From assembly GCA_963377175.1 (NCBI GenBank), contig CAUJNA010000192.1, positions 134,501 to 198,500 of the forward strand: 64,000 bases of DNA, read 5' to 3'. Below the pieces are notes generated by a model. It searched no databases. It saw only the letters and a program-made list of their open reading frames with translations, and was not told the DNA's origin. The DNA is from Effrenium voratum (lineage: Eukaryota; Sar; Dinophyceae; Suessiales; Symbiodiniaceae). How positions within the stretch are numbered: position 1 is the stretch's first letter; the number at the start of each line of letters is the position of its first letter. The translations under genes and the position numbers were made by a program. This document shows, one piece after another, positions 1-11,040 of the stretch.

Positions 1-2
1 AG

Positions 3-2206
3 GAGATCAAGGTCAAAGTGCAGCGGTCCCTGAAGGAGGCGGAGGCTCAGAGCTTCCAGCTCTACCACCCCCAGGTGGACCAGGCGATCCGGAAGAAGGA
101 GGAGCTGCATAAGGCCTTGAGGGAGCATCGGGAACTGAGGCCTCGGCCAGGCGACGGCACAAGGAGTTGGTCACGGAGGAGATGCTGGACAATGAGATGG
201 CTATCCTGGCGCCTCTCCAGGAGGGCATGCAGGCCCTGCCGTCAGAGGAGGTGGCCAATGAGGGAGCCCGTGCCCTCAGGAAGGTCAACCTGGAGCGATT
301 CAAGGCCAAGCTGCGAGACCAGTACCTGGAGGGGAAGGGCGTTGACGCCAGCCAGGCACTGGCTGAGGCGATGGGCTCCATTCAGGAGGCTCAGGAGGCG
401 AACAAGCGCACCCAGGACACCAACCAGGCATGGATGCTTAACCACACTCTCAAGCCCTTGGAAGTGTCGGCGTGGCCAGATGATCTCAGGCAGGCACTGG
501 AGAGGGGGCTGTTCTGCCCCCTGGAGCTGGATGACCCCGAGGACATCCCCAACGTGGGAGACATCAAGGAGAAGTATGTCCCCTACATCAGGAGGCTCAG
601 AGAGTCGGCGACACCGGCCCCCCCTCCAAGGGTGCCACTGGCCCCGGGGGGGACCAGCCAATGCAGGACGCTGTCCCTGCTCCTCTGGGCGATGAAGAGG
701 CAGGGAGCTACGGATGTTTGGGGGGATCTGGAAGAAGCACTCGAGCGGTGAGATCCCAAGGGCGCTGACCAGCAATTCAAGCTCACGCCGGAGGAGCTCC
801 TGGCCCTGGAGCGCAGGACTCACCCACTCACGTGCGAGCAGGACCACATCGACCCAGTCATCTACACGGCCTTGGAGATCCGAGCGCAGGTGAACCGGGG
901 CGAGCGCCCGGCGCCGGAGCAGGTGGTGGGGATCTTCTGGGCAAAAGGTGATGGGGTGTTTTGGACCAGGCAGACGAGAACGTGGGACCTGCCGAGCCTG
1001 ACGGGGGTGTACGCCCACAGGTTCACTTTCAAGTACATCTACTCGGCCTGGACCACTTTCCCGCTGATCGTGAAGACGCAGCGCCGGGGCCGCAATGCGG
1101 AGGGCTCGACCTCGGACAAGTGGATGGGCAACATCCTCCAGATGAGGAAGGAGGCGGTGCCCTTCCTGGAGAGGAATGGAGCTACATCTTCAAGGAGATG
1201 GACGTTTCTGGCGGCCAAGAATTTCATCGTCAACTGCCCGTTGCCGGTGATGGAGATTCCAGTGGCCCCCGTCCACGACAGCAAGGAGGCGCTGCGTTTC
1301 AGGGCGGTCTGCGACGAGCGGATCACCCTCCCGCTGTCATCGTTGAGGGCTTTCAACTCGGTCTACACCAAGTTGGTGTCGGGCCTGAGCAAGTCCTCCA
1401 TGGTGGAGGTGAAGGTCAACTGGCGTTGCAACGTGGTCCACGACTGGGTCGAGCAGGTCCCGCAGGAGGCGGTGGGGGCCTTGTACGACAGGTTGGGCTA
1501 CTCCCAGGACCTCATCCGGCAGCTGGGTTGCTCCCCCCCTTTGGGTGCCTCTGGCCCCGGGGGAGGAGCGGCCAAGGAGTCGGACCCCAAGGCCAAGGTT
1601 CTGGGGGGAGCAGACACCACGCTCCGCACACCGGACCAGGGCACCAGGCGGTACCCGCCCATCACCACGTCCACGGTCACGGCGGTCGCGGGCCGGAAGT
1701 ACATCAACAAGCACTTCCCCAAGGAGACGAAGCATGTGTTTTGGGCCTCCGTGGAGTGCGGCCTGGTCTTGCCCAGCATCAGCGCCTGGGAAGTGGTGGG
1801 CAAGGAGAAGTTCAAGACCACCGGGGGCTACATGTGCAGGTTTTGCAAGGGCTTCTGGAGGGCGAGCCGCGGGGGGACCAGGCTGCTCCAGATCACGGGG
1901 TGGCACAAAGACAAGGCCACATGCTTGCAGCTGGTGATGGACGAGCCCCCGGAGCAGCTATATAATCAGTGGATCCGGGACAGGATGGAGTTCTACAAGA
2001 GGGTGGAGCCGACGGAGCCTCCCAGGGACGAGCGGCTAGTCCTGGGCGACGCGAGCACCCCGCGCATGCGCTTCAGCTCCTCGAATGGCCTGGGGGATGT
2101 CTCCACTGCCTTGTGGTCGGTCATTTTGAGCAACCCGGAGAAGTCAGGGCTGGCGGCCATCCACTCGGTGGCAAAGGAGGCGATCTTGAAGGGTGAGAGC
2201 CGCTAG
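3..2206 (+). pseudogene. Unidentified N-terminal protein of the DIRS-like element, one in-frame TGA and one frameshift
   Basis: Frame 3 is open from base 3 and encodes a charged, coiled-coil-like stretch (residues such as KEAEAQSFQ and RKKEELHKALREH). Near base 150 the coding passes to frame 2, which runs to the TAG-type end at 2206 with a single interruption, a TGA at 749-751; the protein-like sequence continues unchanged across it (EEALER, stop, DPKGADQQF). A CxxC pair (YMCRFCKGFW) lies at about 1830-1860. I recognise no family. It precedes the recombinase-like segment and may be a gag-type or accessory protein. Start and true length are unknown because the left end is cut. Confidence 0.5.
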
Positions 2207-2799
2207 GTCGTGTCTCACAACCCTTTTGGATGTGGAGTCGTGTGATCTCTTCTTCCCATTCTTTCCAGGGATCCCCCGCCGGGACTTGGGTGCCTTTGGC
2301 CCCGTCTCGGGTGGGGGGAGGAGTAAGGGTGTCTCCTTTTGGGTTCATCTTTCACCTTCTCCTGTTCAACACGTCTCGACAGCCGGTTTGCCTCGATTTG
2401 GAGGCTGCATGCATTGGCTGCCCCAAGGACGGGCCATTTCTGCCACAGTTTGGAGAAAGTGACTGCGGCGGACTCTTGGTTCCCTGAGGTCCCCTTGGGG
2501 GTTTTGGGGAATCCCCCGTCGGGTTGGTCTTCCCCCCTCCGTGTTTTTTGGGGATTTCCGGGGGGTTGACTTTTGGTCCTGTTGGGGCTGCGTGTGGCCT
2601 GCCTGCCCCTTTTGCACTCGGCATCCTGCGCGGTTGGAACATGCATGCAGTTTGCCGCAGTTGGATCCCGGCCGTTCGATAGGAGGCTCGAACCCCCCCG
2701 TTTTCATCATGGCTAGGGTTTCTACCAAGTTTCTTTTGCGCCCGCCTTACACTCGTCTTTGGGACCGCATTCCAAGGGTCCTGTGGGACACATTGGCGG
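2207..2799 (+). other. Non-coding spacer between the two coding blocks of the element
   Basis: No convincing reading frame. The stretch is G/T rich with runs of T and G, and contains one copy of the palindromic motif described at 630-8432 (at 2288-2304). It could be an untranslated leader before the block at 2800 or the junction of two element copies. Confidence 0.4.
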
Positions 2800-3925
2800 A
2801 TGAGTCCTTCTCCCCGGGAGCTGTTGGTCCTGATGTGCCTGCGCCATGGCACGGCGGAGGAGGGGAGGCAGCTGGGCGGGGAGCCGGCCGTCCGCTTTGC
2901 CCAGCTCCTGGAACTCTCGGGCATTCCGGTAGGGCAAGACGACCAAGTGGTACCGACGGACTACTTCAACGGCCTGGTGGCGTCGGCGGCGGGCAGGCTT
3001 CCCCAGCCTCTGTCCGCGGCGGACCTGGCCGACCTTTGGGACAGCCTATGGTTCCTCCTCATGGCGGCTGCGGATGGCAAGCCGAGCGAGAACTTTTCCC
3101 CGCTGGAGAATGAATGGGACCGCCAGGACCAACTCAGGTGGTTCTCACGAGATGACCCACCCCCACTCCAACAGCCGGAGCTTCTGAAGTGGAGGCACTG
3201 GCGGCCCGGGAAAATCAGGGAAATGGAGCCCACGACCCAGCGAGCGCTGGAACTCCATATGCGCGGGAAATGGGCGGAACGGCTCCTTGCCCACTTCGCC
3301 CCTTTTGCGGAGCACATCGCATACATGCAGGACATCCTGGGGGAGGACTTCCGCAAGGAGGCATTGGACCTCTTGGGGGACAGTAGGTTCCGAACACTCA
3401 GGCAACATTGCCTGGTAGAGGGGCTTCACAGTGATTCCATGGCAGGAACGACATGTCCGCTCTCTACTTAACCAGCTCGCCGAGGAGGAGGTCACCCCGT
3501 GCAAGTTACGGCAGGTATGGAACACCCTCAAGTGGTTTTCCAAGACCTTCGGGCTGCTGAAGATAGACGAGCTCCATCGCCTCAAGTCCAAGAAGAGCTC
3601 TTTGGAAGAGGCGCTCACAGACACGGTCACCAGGCCACAACGCAAGGCGGTGGTCCCCAGCAAAGAGGTCATATGGGCCCTGGAGGAGGGGGCCGGCTAC
3701 GATCACCAGGGTGCCACCGGCCCCGGTACGCAGGCGGCCCCGGGGAGGAGCAGACACGAGACGCTTTCATCCTGGGTTTCGCCCGGTTCCAGGTTGGGTG
3801 CAGCGCTCGTTTCAATGACCTCCAGCATGTTCACCCCAAGGACCTTATCCACACCAGCAACAGATGCGCCTCCTTCAGGCAGTTCGGGTGGCAGCCAACT
3901 TGGTCCGGGGGGGCAACCAAGGTGA
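2800..3925 (+). pseudogene. Tyrosine-recombinase-like segment, frameshifted
   Basis: An open stretch at 2800-3471 (about 223 residues, helical, acidic) overlaps a second at 3431-3925 in another frame. The second starts WQERHVRSLLNQL and continues through EALTDTVTRPQRKAVVPSKE and WALEEG, which resembles the core-binding region and the linker into the catalytic domain of DIRS-type tyrosine recombinases. In the neighbouring frame, at about 3755-3860, the sequence DAFILGFARFQVGCSARFNDLQHV looks like the box around the first catalytic Arg (AR-x-x-DL). I cannot find the downstream H-x-x-R or Tyr motifs, so the catalytic domain appears truncated or scrambled. Recognition is from general family shape only. 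Confidence 0.4.
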
Positions 3926-4911
3926 TCACCCGGCGGGCCAGGCGGGCCCGACAAAGGCGCCCTTGGAGGTGTGACAGGCGCCAGCTGGAAGATGCTTATG
4001 TGGCCACGCATGGGACCCCGAAGCCGAGGTTGGAGTTCCAAGGGAGTGATGGCTACCTCAAGAAGCAATGGCGCATGATTGCCAAGGGTGAGCTGGGCTA
4101 CATCCCGGCAAAACATATCGTGAGCGCGCTCCCGGAAGAGGGGGAACGCCCCTCATCCACCCACAAGAAGATCACGGTGGATGGCTGGGACAGGGAGGAT
4201 GAAGAAGAGGTGAGGAGCCACCCTACATCTCGGCGCCAGCTGGAACGATTGCACCTAACCTTCAGGACGACGCTCCTGATGTGCACGGCAGCACTGCCAC
4301 AGTTTGGCAACCTGAGGGTCACCAAGGAGGAGTTGGATGATTGGTATGCCTGGTTCTATGGGGAAGACATCGCCGGCAGGAAGCCTCCCCCGAGCGACAC
4401 CACCTTGCTGTTCGCAGAGCGCAATGCATGGCGCAAGATCCACGAGATGGTGCACCAGGGCACCACTCTCTCCGAAGCCCTCAAGAACATCAGGGGCGAC
4501 TTCCTCTTCTGGCAACGGGAGGTCTATGAGCACCTCAACAGGGCGCCGGAGAAGGGGAAGAGCAAGAGCAAGGCACCCAAGGTGTGGCAGACTCAGTGGG
4601 AGAAGCCCAAGAAGGGGGGGAAAGGTTCCTGGCCCTCGGGGCCGACCCGGTCCAAGCCGAAGGGCAAGGGCGGCAAGGGGAAGTCCCCCAACACCCCCTC
4701 GGTTCCATGGCCGGACCACTGGGCTTTCAAGAATCCCAAAGGGGTGGCGTACTGCAGAGATCATCACCTCCACAACAAGTGTTCGGGATCATGCGGCCTA
4801 TCCTATAACTGCCCGGTCAGGAAGGATGGGTGGGTGTGCGATGCCCCCCCATCGAAGCATGTGCCACAGGCATGCCCACACCTTCCCAGGAGGCCACTCA
4901 GGGTGCCATAG
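3926..4911 (+). CDS. Nucleocapsid-like (gag C-terminal) segment with a Cys/His cluster
   Basis: This frame is open from 3499 to 4911, but protein-like character begins after about 3930. It has a helical part (QLERLHLTFRTTLLMC, then PPPSDTTLLFAERNAWRKIHEMV), a strongly basic Lys/Gly/Pro region (about 4550-4700), and a cluster YCRDHHLHNKCSGSCGLSYNCPV at about 4749-4818. The cluster has the C-x7-C-x3-C spacing of the zinc-binding segment found just before the methyltransferase domain in dinoflagellate elements, though the usual His is Tyr here. The likely role is binding element RNA. The following domain starts 42 bases downstream in the same frame. Confidence 0.5.
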
Positions 4912-4953
4912 GCCCCGTGGCTTCCTGGTCTCCGTTGGGATCACAGGCCACCA

Positions 4954-6369
4954 GTGCGAGAGTGCACACAGCGGGGGGAGAGCCAACCGCACCAGAGCCA
5001 CAGCGGAAGGCAGACAGAGCGGGGGAGGCCAGGACGGCCTCAGGTGGGAGGGAACTTCTCCAGGGTGCCACCGGCCCCGGAAGCCCCTCCAGCCAGGGCA
5101 CTCCAGAAGGGCGGAAGCACCCCTTTCCCCCCGCACCCACCGAGGCAGTGGGAAGACCCCCCAGAGAGACCCAGAGGTGAGGATCCGCCCGGCAAGGGGC
5201 GTTCCAAGGGCGGGAAGAACCGCCAGGGCAAGCAGCAAGCCCAGGGACAGATGACTGGAGGGTCAGACAAAGGACACACGGAATCCCGAGGGGGGGCAAG
5301 CCCCACCTTCCCATGGATGCAGGACACCCCGGAAAGACTGAGGCTCAGACTAAGGTGGACGCCACGTCCGGTGCCGGAGTCGTCAAAGCCGTCCCTCATC
5401 CTGCTGTACGCTGGGAAGGATGATGCGGGGGCCCTGGATGCTTACCTCCATGCCTACAACCCGGCCTTCTCGGAGTACATTTGGGCGGTGGACATCAGGC
5501 GAAAGGGTGGAGATCTTGGACAGGACATGCTGGGAGATGAGCCTTACTCTACGATGTGCTCCATGGCCATGGCGGGCAAGGTCGCCTTTGTGGGGGGCGG
5601 CCCCAACTGCAGGACGTGGAGCATTCTCAGATGGTTCCCCAAACCGGGTGGCCCGCCGCCGGTGAGGGGCAGAGCGGAGCAGACCCTGTGGGGCTTAGAG
5701 GACCTGGAGCCCCGGGTTATGGAGGACACGGACAACGACAGCGTGCTCATGCTCCGACAGATGTACCTGACCTCGCTGGCCTACAAGGGGCTAGGTCAGC
5801 TAACGGTCCCGCAGGTGGGCTCCTCCTTCTTGGAGCACCCAATGGACCCAATGGAGTGCAGCAAGAGCCCGAGCGCAGCGAGGTGCTCATCGATCTGGGT
5901 CACACGGGCCTACATTCAATGGGCGAACGCACTCCACCACTCCCTCATCAAGTTTGACGAGTGCCGCCTGGGCCAGGTGGTAGTGAAGTCAACGACATTG
6001 TCAACGGACCTTCCCCTTCACCATCGGCATGATCTGCGATGCAACCACGGGGCTCACCCCAGGGGGGAAAAGCTCAACTCCAGTGACCTCAGCCGGTACC
6101 CAGAGCAGATGATGCAGGGTCTCGCAGCGGCCATCCTTTGCAGCGGGACCCGTCCTGGGACGCTGAGGCCGGGGGGCACGGTGCCCCAGGCGAACCCAAC
6201 TACCCCCCCGAGGCGGCAGAGGGAACCTTCTCCCAGCACGCCGGGGGACAACAAGCGCCAGTCCCGGAGGCTGAAGGCCGGCCAACAAGCGTTGGCGGGA
6301 CTAACCTTGGGCTCACTTCCGGTCTCGGCCTCGGACAATCCGGAGGTCCGGACACCGACACAGACCTGA
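4954..6369 (+). CDS. Retrotransposon-encoded C5 DNA methyltransferase-like domain
   Basis: An open frame of 471 codons. Residues 1-145 are low-complexity Pro/Gly/Lys/Arg. From about 147 the order is that of a cytosine-5 methyltransferase core: LILLYAG (motif I-like, 148-154), a predicted strand ending in IWAVDIR (177-182), then VAFVGGGPNCRTWS (210-223), which matches the motif IV GPPCQPFS loop with the catalytic Cys kept and the Pro before it changed to Asn. GGPPPVRGR follows, and FLEHP near 287 stands for the ENV/ENP motif VI. No target-recognition domain is obvious. It may modify element DNA or be a non-catalytic relic. The domain call is by motif only; retrotransposon-borne C5 methyltransferases are known in dinoflagellates. 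Confidence 0.55.
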   Translation: MRECTQRGESQPHQSHSGRQTERGRPGRPQVGGNFSRVPPAPEAPPARALQKGGSTPFPPHPPRQWEDPPERPRGEDPPGKGRSKGGKNRQGKQQAQGQMTGGSDKGHTESRGGASPTFPWMQDTPERLRLRLRWTPRPVPESSKPSLILLYAGKDDAGALDAYLHAYNPAFSEYIWAVDIRRKGGDLGQDMLGDEPYSTMCSMAMAGKVAFVGGGPNCRTWSILRWFPKPGGPPPVRGRAEQTLWGLEDLEPRVMEDTDNDSVLMLRQMYLTSLAYKGLGQLTVPQVGSSFLEHPMDPMECSKSPSAARCSSIWVTRAYIQWANALHHSLIKFDECRLGQVVVKSTTLSTDLPLHHRHDLRCNHGAHPRGEKLNSSDLSRYPEQMMQGLAAAILCSGTRPGTLRPGGTVPQANPTTPPRRQREPSPSTPGDNKRQSRRLKAGQQALAGLTLGSLPVSASDNPEVRTPTQT

Positions 6370-6388
6370 GCCATGGGCACGCCATTGC

Positions 6389-8362
6389 ATGGAAATCTCG
6401 GATCGGCCCACCATCCTGCCGATCACGCACGACCCAAATCTCTCCGACAAGGTCATGTACCTCCAGATGGCCTTCAAACAGCGCCCCCTAAGGGACGGGG
6501 GGGGAAAGCCCTCATTGGGACGGCTGGCCCCATGGACTCGGCCACTGTCCAAAGCAGCAGCGATGGGGGCCAAGATCTGTGTCCTCACTTCGCCATGGGG
6601 GGACGGGTCACATCCCTTCCCGGAGGACCTGCTGGAGGATATCAGGGAGATTCTGGCGCCGGGGGCAGGCCGACCAGCTGACGGCCAACCCTTCTTCCTG
6701 GACATCTTGCACAGCGTGGCGCTGCACGTTCAGGACCCCGACCACCAGTTTCCCCGGGATCTGGAGCAAGGGGTCCCACTGGGGGTCACGGACCCACCCC
6801 TGGCCTCGCCGGGCATCTGGCCACTCAAGAAGGAGCTGAAAGGGGAGGAGCCGGAGTTCCAGGAACTCCCTCACCCCACGGGCCGGGGTAACTACCCCTC
6901 GGCGGATCACTTCAGCGAGCTCATCCGGGGCACATTCCTGGAGGAGGTCCCCATGGCATGGTAGAGGGCCCTTCACTAAGGTGGAGGCAGCATCGCGCTG
7001 TGGCTGCGAAATTGAGGACCTTTGTCCCGGCCCCCTAGCGGGCATCAACGAGGGGGACAAGATCCGCACCATCTACGATGGCTCTCCACCTGGGGGCTGG
7101 CTATGGCCGGAGCCGGGCACCAAGTGGGTGCTGCTCAAGGCGGACGTCACCAAGGCCCACCGGAGAGTGAAGGTCCTCAGGAAGGACTGGCGGTTCCAGG
7201 TGGCCTCACTGGGGGAAGAATGGTGGGTGAACAAGGTAGGCACATATGGCATGGCCAGTGCCCAATCCTACTGGGGACGCCTGGCAGCCCTTCACTCAGG
7301 GTCCTCTACGCACTTTTCCCTCAAGTGGATTGGAACTTCGTCTTTGTGGATGACTTCCTGTGGCTGCTTCGAAGCGAGGGGGCAGTAAACTTGGCGGTGG
7401 CGCTGCTGGCAACACTCCTGGCCTTGGGCACCCCGCTTAGCTGGAAGAAGACACATTTGGCGGAGGTTAACACGTGGCTGGGCTTCGTGGTCCACCCGAA
7501 CATCCCGCAGGTTCTCATGGCCGCCAACAAACACATCCTGGTGATGGAGGTTTTGCAGACCATGGTGGAAGGGCAGGCGATGCACTCAAAGGACATCGAG
7601 AAGGCCCTGGGCCGCATCCAATGGGCGACTGCTGCATGTCCGCTGGCGAAGTCGATGCTCCAGCCACTTTGGGCCTGGAAGATGGCCACCACCACGGTGG
7701 GGAACCCCCCCAAGGTGGTCAGGATGCTGGCGTTCATGCTGCGGTTCCTCTTCAACACGCCCTTTGTCCAGTACTCCCCTTACTTGCCGAAGTCCTCTTG
7801 GTGGGGTTGCAGCGATGCTAGCGCCTCGGACGAAGGGCTGGCATCTGTGGGAGGTTGGTGCTCCAACAAAGTGGAGCCGGAAAAGAAGGAGGTGTACTGG
7901 TTCCACGAGCAGATCCACGTGGAGGAGTACCCTTGGGCATTCAAGAATGGGGATCCCAAGCGGAGGATTGCGGCTTTGGAAATGCTGGGCACGCTCTTCC
8001 TCTGTAACATGATCCTCACGCACCAAGGCCCTCTGTCCTCCCGGGTCCGACTCCCGGTGGGCAGTGACAATCAGGGCAACGTCATGGCGATGCTCAACCT
8101 TGGATCCAAGAAGCCCTACACCGCGGCGATCCTGATGGAGCTGGTCTTCCTGCTCCACACCCATGGCTGCTCGCTGGCGGCCAACCACGTGCCCCGGGAA
8201 TTCAACCAATGGGCTGATGAACTGACGCACCCAGATTTCTCTGGGTTCGACCCTTTGCACAGGGTCCCCAAACAGGAACTCTGCGAGGAGTTCGTTTTTC
8301 TCCCGCGTCTCCTGAATGGAGATGCATTTGATCTTAGCGTGGGCCCACCCATGCTCCCGTGA
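6389..8362 (+). pseudogene. Reverse transcriptase and RNase H of the DIRS-like element, two frame changes
   Basis: Frame 2 (6389-6964) gives the region before the RT fingers. Frame 0 (6981-7388) gives GDKIRTIYDGS, LLKADVTKAHRRV (motif A, catalytic Asp) and GTYGMASAQSYW (motif B). Frame 2 again (from about 7320) gives FVFVDDFLW (motif C, catalytic Asp pair, 7337-7351). RNase H follows: GCSDASASDEG, AALEMLGTLF, VGSDNQGNVMAML and FNQWADELTH provide the Asp-Glu-Asp-Asp set in order. Protein ends at 8360-8362. The two frame changes lie near 6970 and 7310. All catalytic residues are present in some frame, so the copy was once intact. The RNase H is of the Ty3/DIRS kind, unlike the copia RNase H further right. 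Confidence 0.75.
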
Positions 8363-8624
8363 CCGGAGCCGGTGGGTGACTCACTTCCCCTGGTGGCAGA
8401 CCCCCCTGTGGCCTGGGTGCCCCGGGCCCCGGCTCAGGGGCGGGCGCTATCAGTCTGCACACCCGTTCTTCAGTTTTTGAGATTGTGAGTTGGGTGGCCC
8501 ATGGGGCCCACCCAGCCTTTGACATCTGACAGGGGAAGATGAGTCCCTGGCACCAACACATTGCTCGGATAAAAGAGTTATCGCGTGCTTGTGTGGTGCC
8601 GTTTGGTTAGCTTGCATACACTTT

Positions 8625-8669
8625 TTGCCAACGTCAGGCTCATGGCTGCAACCTACCTGACGTTGGCAA
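8625..8669. repeat. Perfect 14-bp inverted repeat (hairpin), 17-base loop
   Basis: TTGCCAACGTCAGG at 8625-8638 is the exact reverse complement of CCTGACGTTGGCAA at 8656-8669. The arms match the ends of the TTATAACC family (for example CTGACGTTGGCAACGAACATCC near 40153), so this is probably a collapsed copy of that element. Confidence 0.8.
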
Positions 8670-9947
8670 GGGTCGGTTTCAAATATTGGATATGGACCTC
8701 CCAAAAAAAAACAAACAGACACAATGATGTGTTTTTTGTTTGGTTTCCCTTTGAACCCAGCTCAAGAAAGAGGCACGCCCGTGTATAGGGGTTGTTGTGT
8801 GGCCGGTGCGAAAACGTTGGGTCGATGGGTGGCTGCGAAAACGTTTTCCGGCTGGTTCCCCACTCAAAGAACCGTCGGCTGTTTTCGGGGTTTCCGAGCC
8901 ATCTCCCTTTTTGGGTTACCTCAAAAAGTGACGATCGTTTCAATGGACACCACCAGTAGATTGGTCAACTTTTGATTTTGGGGGTTTTCCAGTGGCCTCT
9001 GTGTCTGCTTTCCCAACCAACCAGAAAAGGGTACCTTCAAACACTGTGTTGAACACGTTCCCAAAGTCAAAAAGTCACTTGGGTGGTTCCTCACTCAAAA
9101 AACCGTTGGGTTTCGTGTCTTTGATGGGTCAAGGGTGCCCTTGAAAAACGGCACGCCCGATTGATTTGTGGCCAGTCTCAAGGGTTTTCCAGTTGGAGGC
9201 CGACAGTTCACAGGATCAGGATCTCTGCGCCCAACACCTGCCATCTTTTTAGTCCAACCTGAACATGACCGAAGAACGGTACACAAATTGGTAGCTTCAC
9301 CGTCGTTGGCATGTTTTTACTTCGTTTTTGGTTTGTTTTGGTTCTGTTACATGTTTGTTTGGTGCTGCAAAAACAAGCAGGTTTTTGCAAGCCCCTACCA
9401 TTTGGGTTGGAAAGGTAGATCCCTTGGTTTTCCTTTTCCGACAAACTGCCACCCTTCGGACAGTCGGGTTTTCGGAGCACTTTGTTTCAAGTCTTACACG
9501 TGGGCTACATCACTTTTTTAGTTTTTGCTTTCCTTTTTCAGGGACTCAATTGTCTTGCTCCTTTCGCAGCCGTGGTCTTTGTTTTTGCGCTCTGCTCAGG
9601 TCTTAAACGTGGGCTTTATCCTGTACCGGTACACGGACAAGGTGGGAGTGTTTCGAACAATGGCGGACTCGTTTTGGTTGGCATTCACTGGCAAAAGGCA
9701 AGCAACTTTGCTTTTTTTTTTTTTTCTCCGTGTCTAAAGACACGCACCCTCTCCAGAAGGAAGCCTAGCGTAGGGGGGCCCGACTGTCGCCGGTTTGGGC
9801 GTGTCTTTTTTGAAGGACGCGCCCAAAGTTGTGGTCTTCCCTCTTGGTTTCCCTTTAAAGCCAAAAGGAGAACCCTCAAATGCAGACCGTTTTGGTTCGT
9901 TTTTAAGCAACACCAAAATGACACCAGCCATTTTGGGGAGTTCCCTA

Positions 9948-10087
9948 CTGTGGATGGCCGAAATCCGTTCGCGCCACTTTGAAACCATGGTTGAAACCAT
10001 AACGTTGGTTGGTATTTACGTTGGAATCGAATCATTCCAGGGTTTCTAAACGGTGGTGCGAAATGGATTTCGCAACCATCCAACATG
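9948..10087. repeat. Short inverted-repeat element, CTGTGGATGG family
   Basis: Starts CTGTGGATGGCCGAAATCC and ends with the near reverse complement (GGATTTCGCAACCATCC). The centre holds the shared TTGGTATTTACG and ATCATTCCAGG blocks. It is MITE-like and non-coding. Confidence 0.65.
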
Positions 10088-10499
10088 GGTGTACTTTTGA
10101 TCGTTCTTTCTTGATTTGGAACTAGATGGGTTCCACTGGTTTCGATGGGTTTTATGCCCCATTTACAAGGAAACCCCTCAATTTTCGTCCATTTCGCAAC
10201 CATCCACAGCAACGGGGGGTGTTCCAAAGAAACCCCGAAGGCTTTCTGACGAACCATCAAAAGCAAAAACAACGTTTCGGGAACCCTACAAGACTCTCTG
10301 CAGCAGGGTTTCTTGCAACCATCCACAGTAATTATCAAACAAAACAAAAACCGCCGTGAGACTACTGGAAATATTTCATTTTTCCAGGGGTCTTAACCAA
10401 ATGGAATTAAAGGAACACCAAGAAAATCAACCATGTTGGGGAGTTCCCTATTTTTGTCTATCCACAGTATCAAGAAAACAAAAAAACACCGTGAGATAG

Positions 10500-10558
10500 G
10501 TGAAGGCGCTCTTCGAGGAGGATCTGCTGCCCGCAAAGCACCAGTCCTGCCAGCAGTG
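10500..10558 (+). CDS. Exon-like island Y1 of an unidentified host gene
   Basis: A GC-rich island in T-rich DNA. After AG (10498-10499) it reads GTG AAG GCG CTC TTC GAG, giving KALFEEDLLPAKHQSCQQ and a split codon TG. The proposed donor is GC at 10559 (GCTCGGCAAAAAG), which resembles RPL32 intron donors. The split codon TG plus G of the next island gives Trp. No family is recognised. The boundaries are inference; another possible end is the GC at 10587. Confidence 0.4.
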
Positions 10559-10922
10559 GCTCGGCAAAAAGCGCAAATTCCTCGACGCATTTTTGTCGGT
10601 GCCCACTGTTTTTTTCGAGTCGCCAGCGTTTTGCTTCTTAGGAGGGTCCCTTGGTACTTCAGATATTTGCGGATTTGAGGAATCTGAGAACCAAGCCCAA
10701 AACCGCGTGAGGCTAGATGAATGGACCCCCCCACCTCCCCCTTCGGGGGGGGATGTACAACCATCTTCACCTCCCAGTTCGCACAGGAGGTGGGAAATAA
10801 CATGCCTCCACTGAGGTCGGCCAGTTTAGTGGTTTAATCTTATAGCACCTTCTCAGCGGCCTCGGGGGAATTTTCGGGGCGAGTCCGGGCGATCTTCCTT
10901 TCGTCCTCCTCGAAAGGATATT

Positions 10923-11040
10923 CTAGGTTTCCCAGTAGTACCCTTTAACCCTTTTTTGGAGGGTTCCCCTACTAAAATAGACTACAGCAAAAAAATCGGG
11001 TACCAACTTTATTCTAACTCCTCTCTACTGGAGGACCTAG
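10923..11040 (+). repeat. Introner-like element, copy 1
   Basis: 118 bp. It starts CTAGGTTTCCCAGTAG and ends CTACTGGAGGACCTAG, which are inverted repeats of each other. The core has GGAGGGTTCCCCTACTAAAA then TAGACTACAG. The 3' end has TTCTAAC followed by CTCCTCTCTAC, like a branch site and pyrimidine tract before a terminal CTAG. Confidence 0.8.

Larger units (their letters stand above)
1..8432 (+). mobile_element. DIRS-like retrotransposon, left end outside the window, frames broken
   Basis: The + strand carries, in order, an unknown protein, a tyrosine-recombinase-like segment, a basic nucleocapsid-like segment with a Cys/His cluster, a C5-methyltransferase-like domain, and a reverse transcriptase followed by RNase H. 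This order, with the zinc cluster and methyltransferase before the RT, is the one I associate from memory with DIRS-like elements of dinoflagellates. High GC content (about 60-65 percent by eye) separates it from the T-rich DNA after 8.45 kb. Frames change at several points and one in-frame TGA is present, so this copy is probably dead. No terminal repeats were found. The family assignment is inference; the RT and RNase H are directly visible. Confidence 0.6.
630..8432 (+). repeat. Seven dispersed copies of the near-palindrome GGGTGCC-NNN-GGCCCCG
   Basis: Copies start at 630, 1543, 2288, 3709, 4901, 5063 and 8415; the three middle bases are ACT, TCT, TTT, ACC, ATA, ACC and CCG. The 14 fixed bases are identical in all seven, the flanks are unrelated, and copies fall in coding and non-coding parts alike. 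The two arms pair except at one position, giving a 7+3+7 hairpin. No copy was noticed elsewhere in the window. Confidence 0.8.
8433..10499. other. T-rich non-coding DNA with fragments of small repeat families
   Basis: No gene seen. The stretch contains a perfect 14-bp inverted repeat (8625-8669), several segments resembling each other (GGTTCCCCACTCAAAGAACCGT near 8859 and GGTTCCTCACTCAAAAAACCGT near 9087), and elements of the CTGTGGATGG family (9948-10087, with partial ends at about 10190-10213 and 10313-10330). Fragments of the CCAGGGGTCTTAACCAAATGG family occur near 10383. Confidence 0.5.

Noticed and set aside
242..1906. Long minus-strand frames opposite the DIRS-like coding region
   Set aside because: Shadows of GC-rich coding sequence; no motifs, while the + strand has a coherent domain order.
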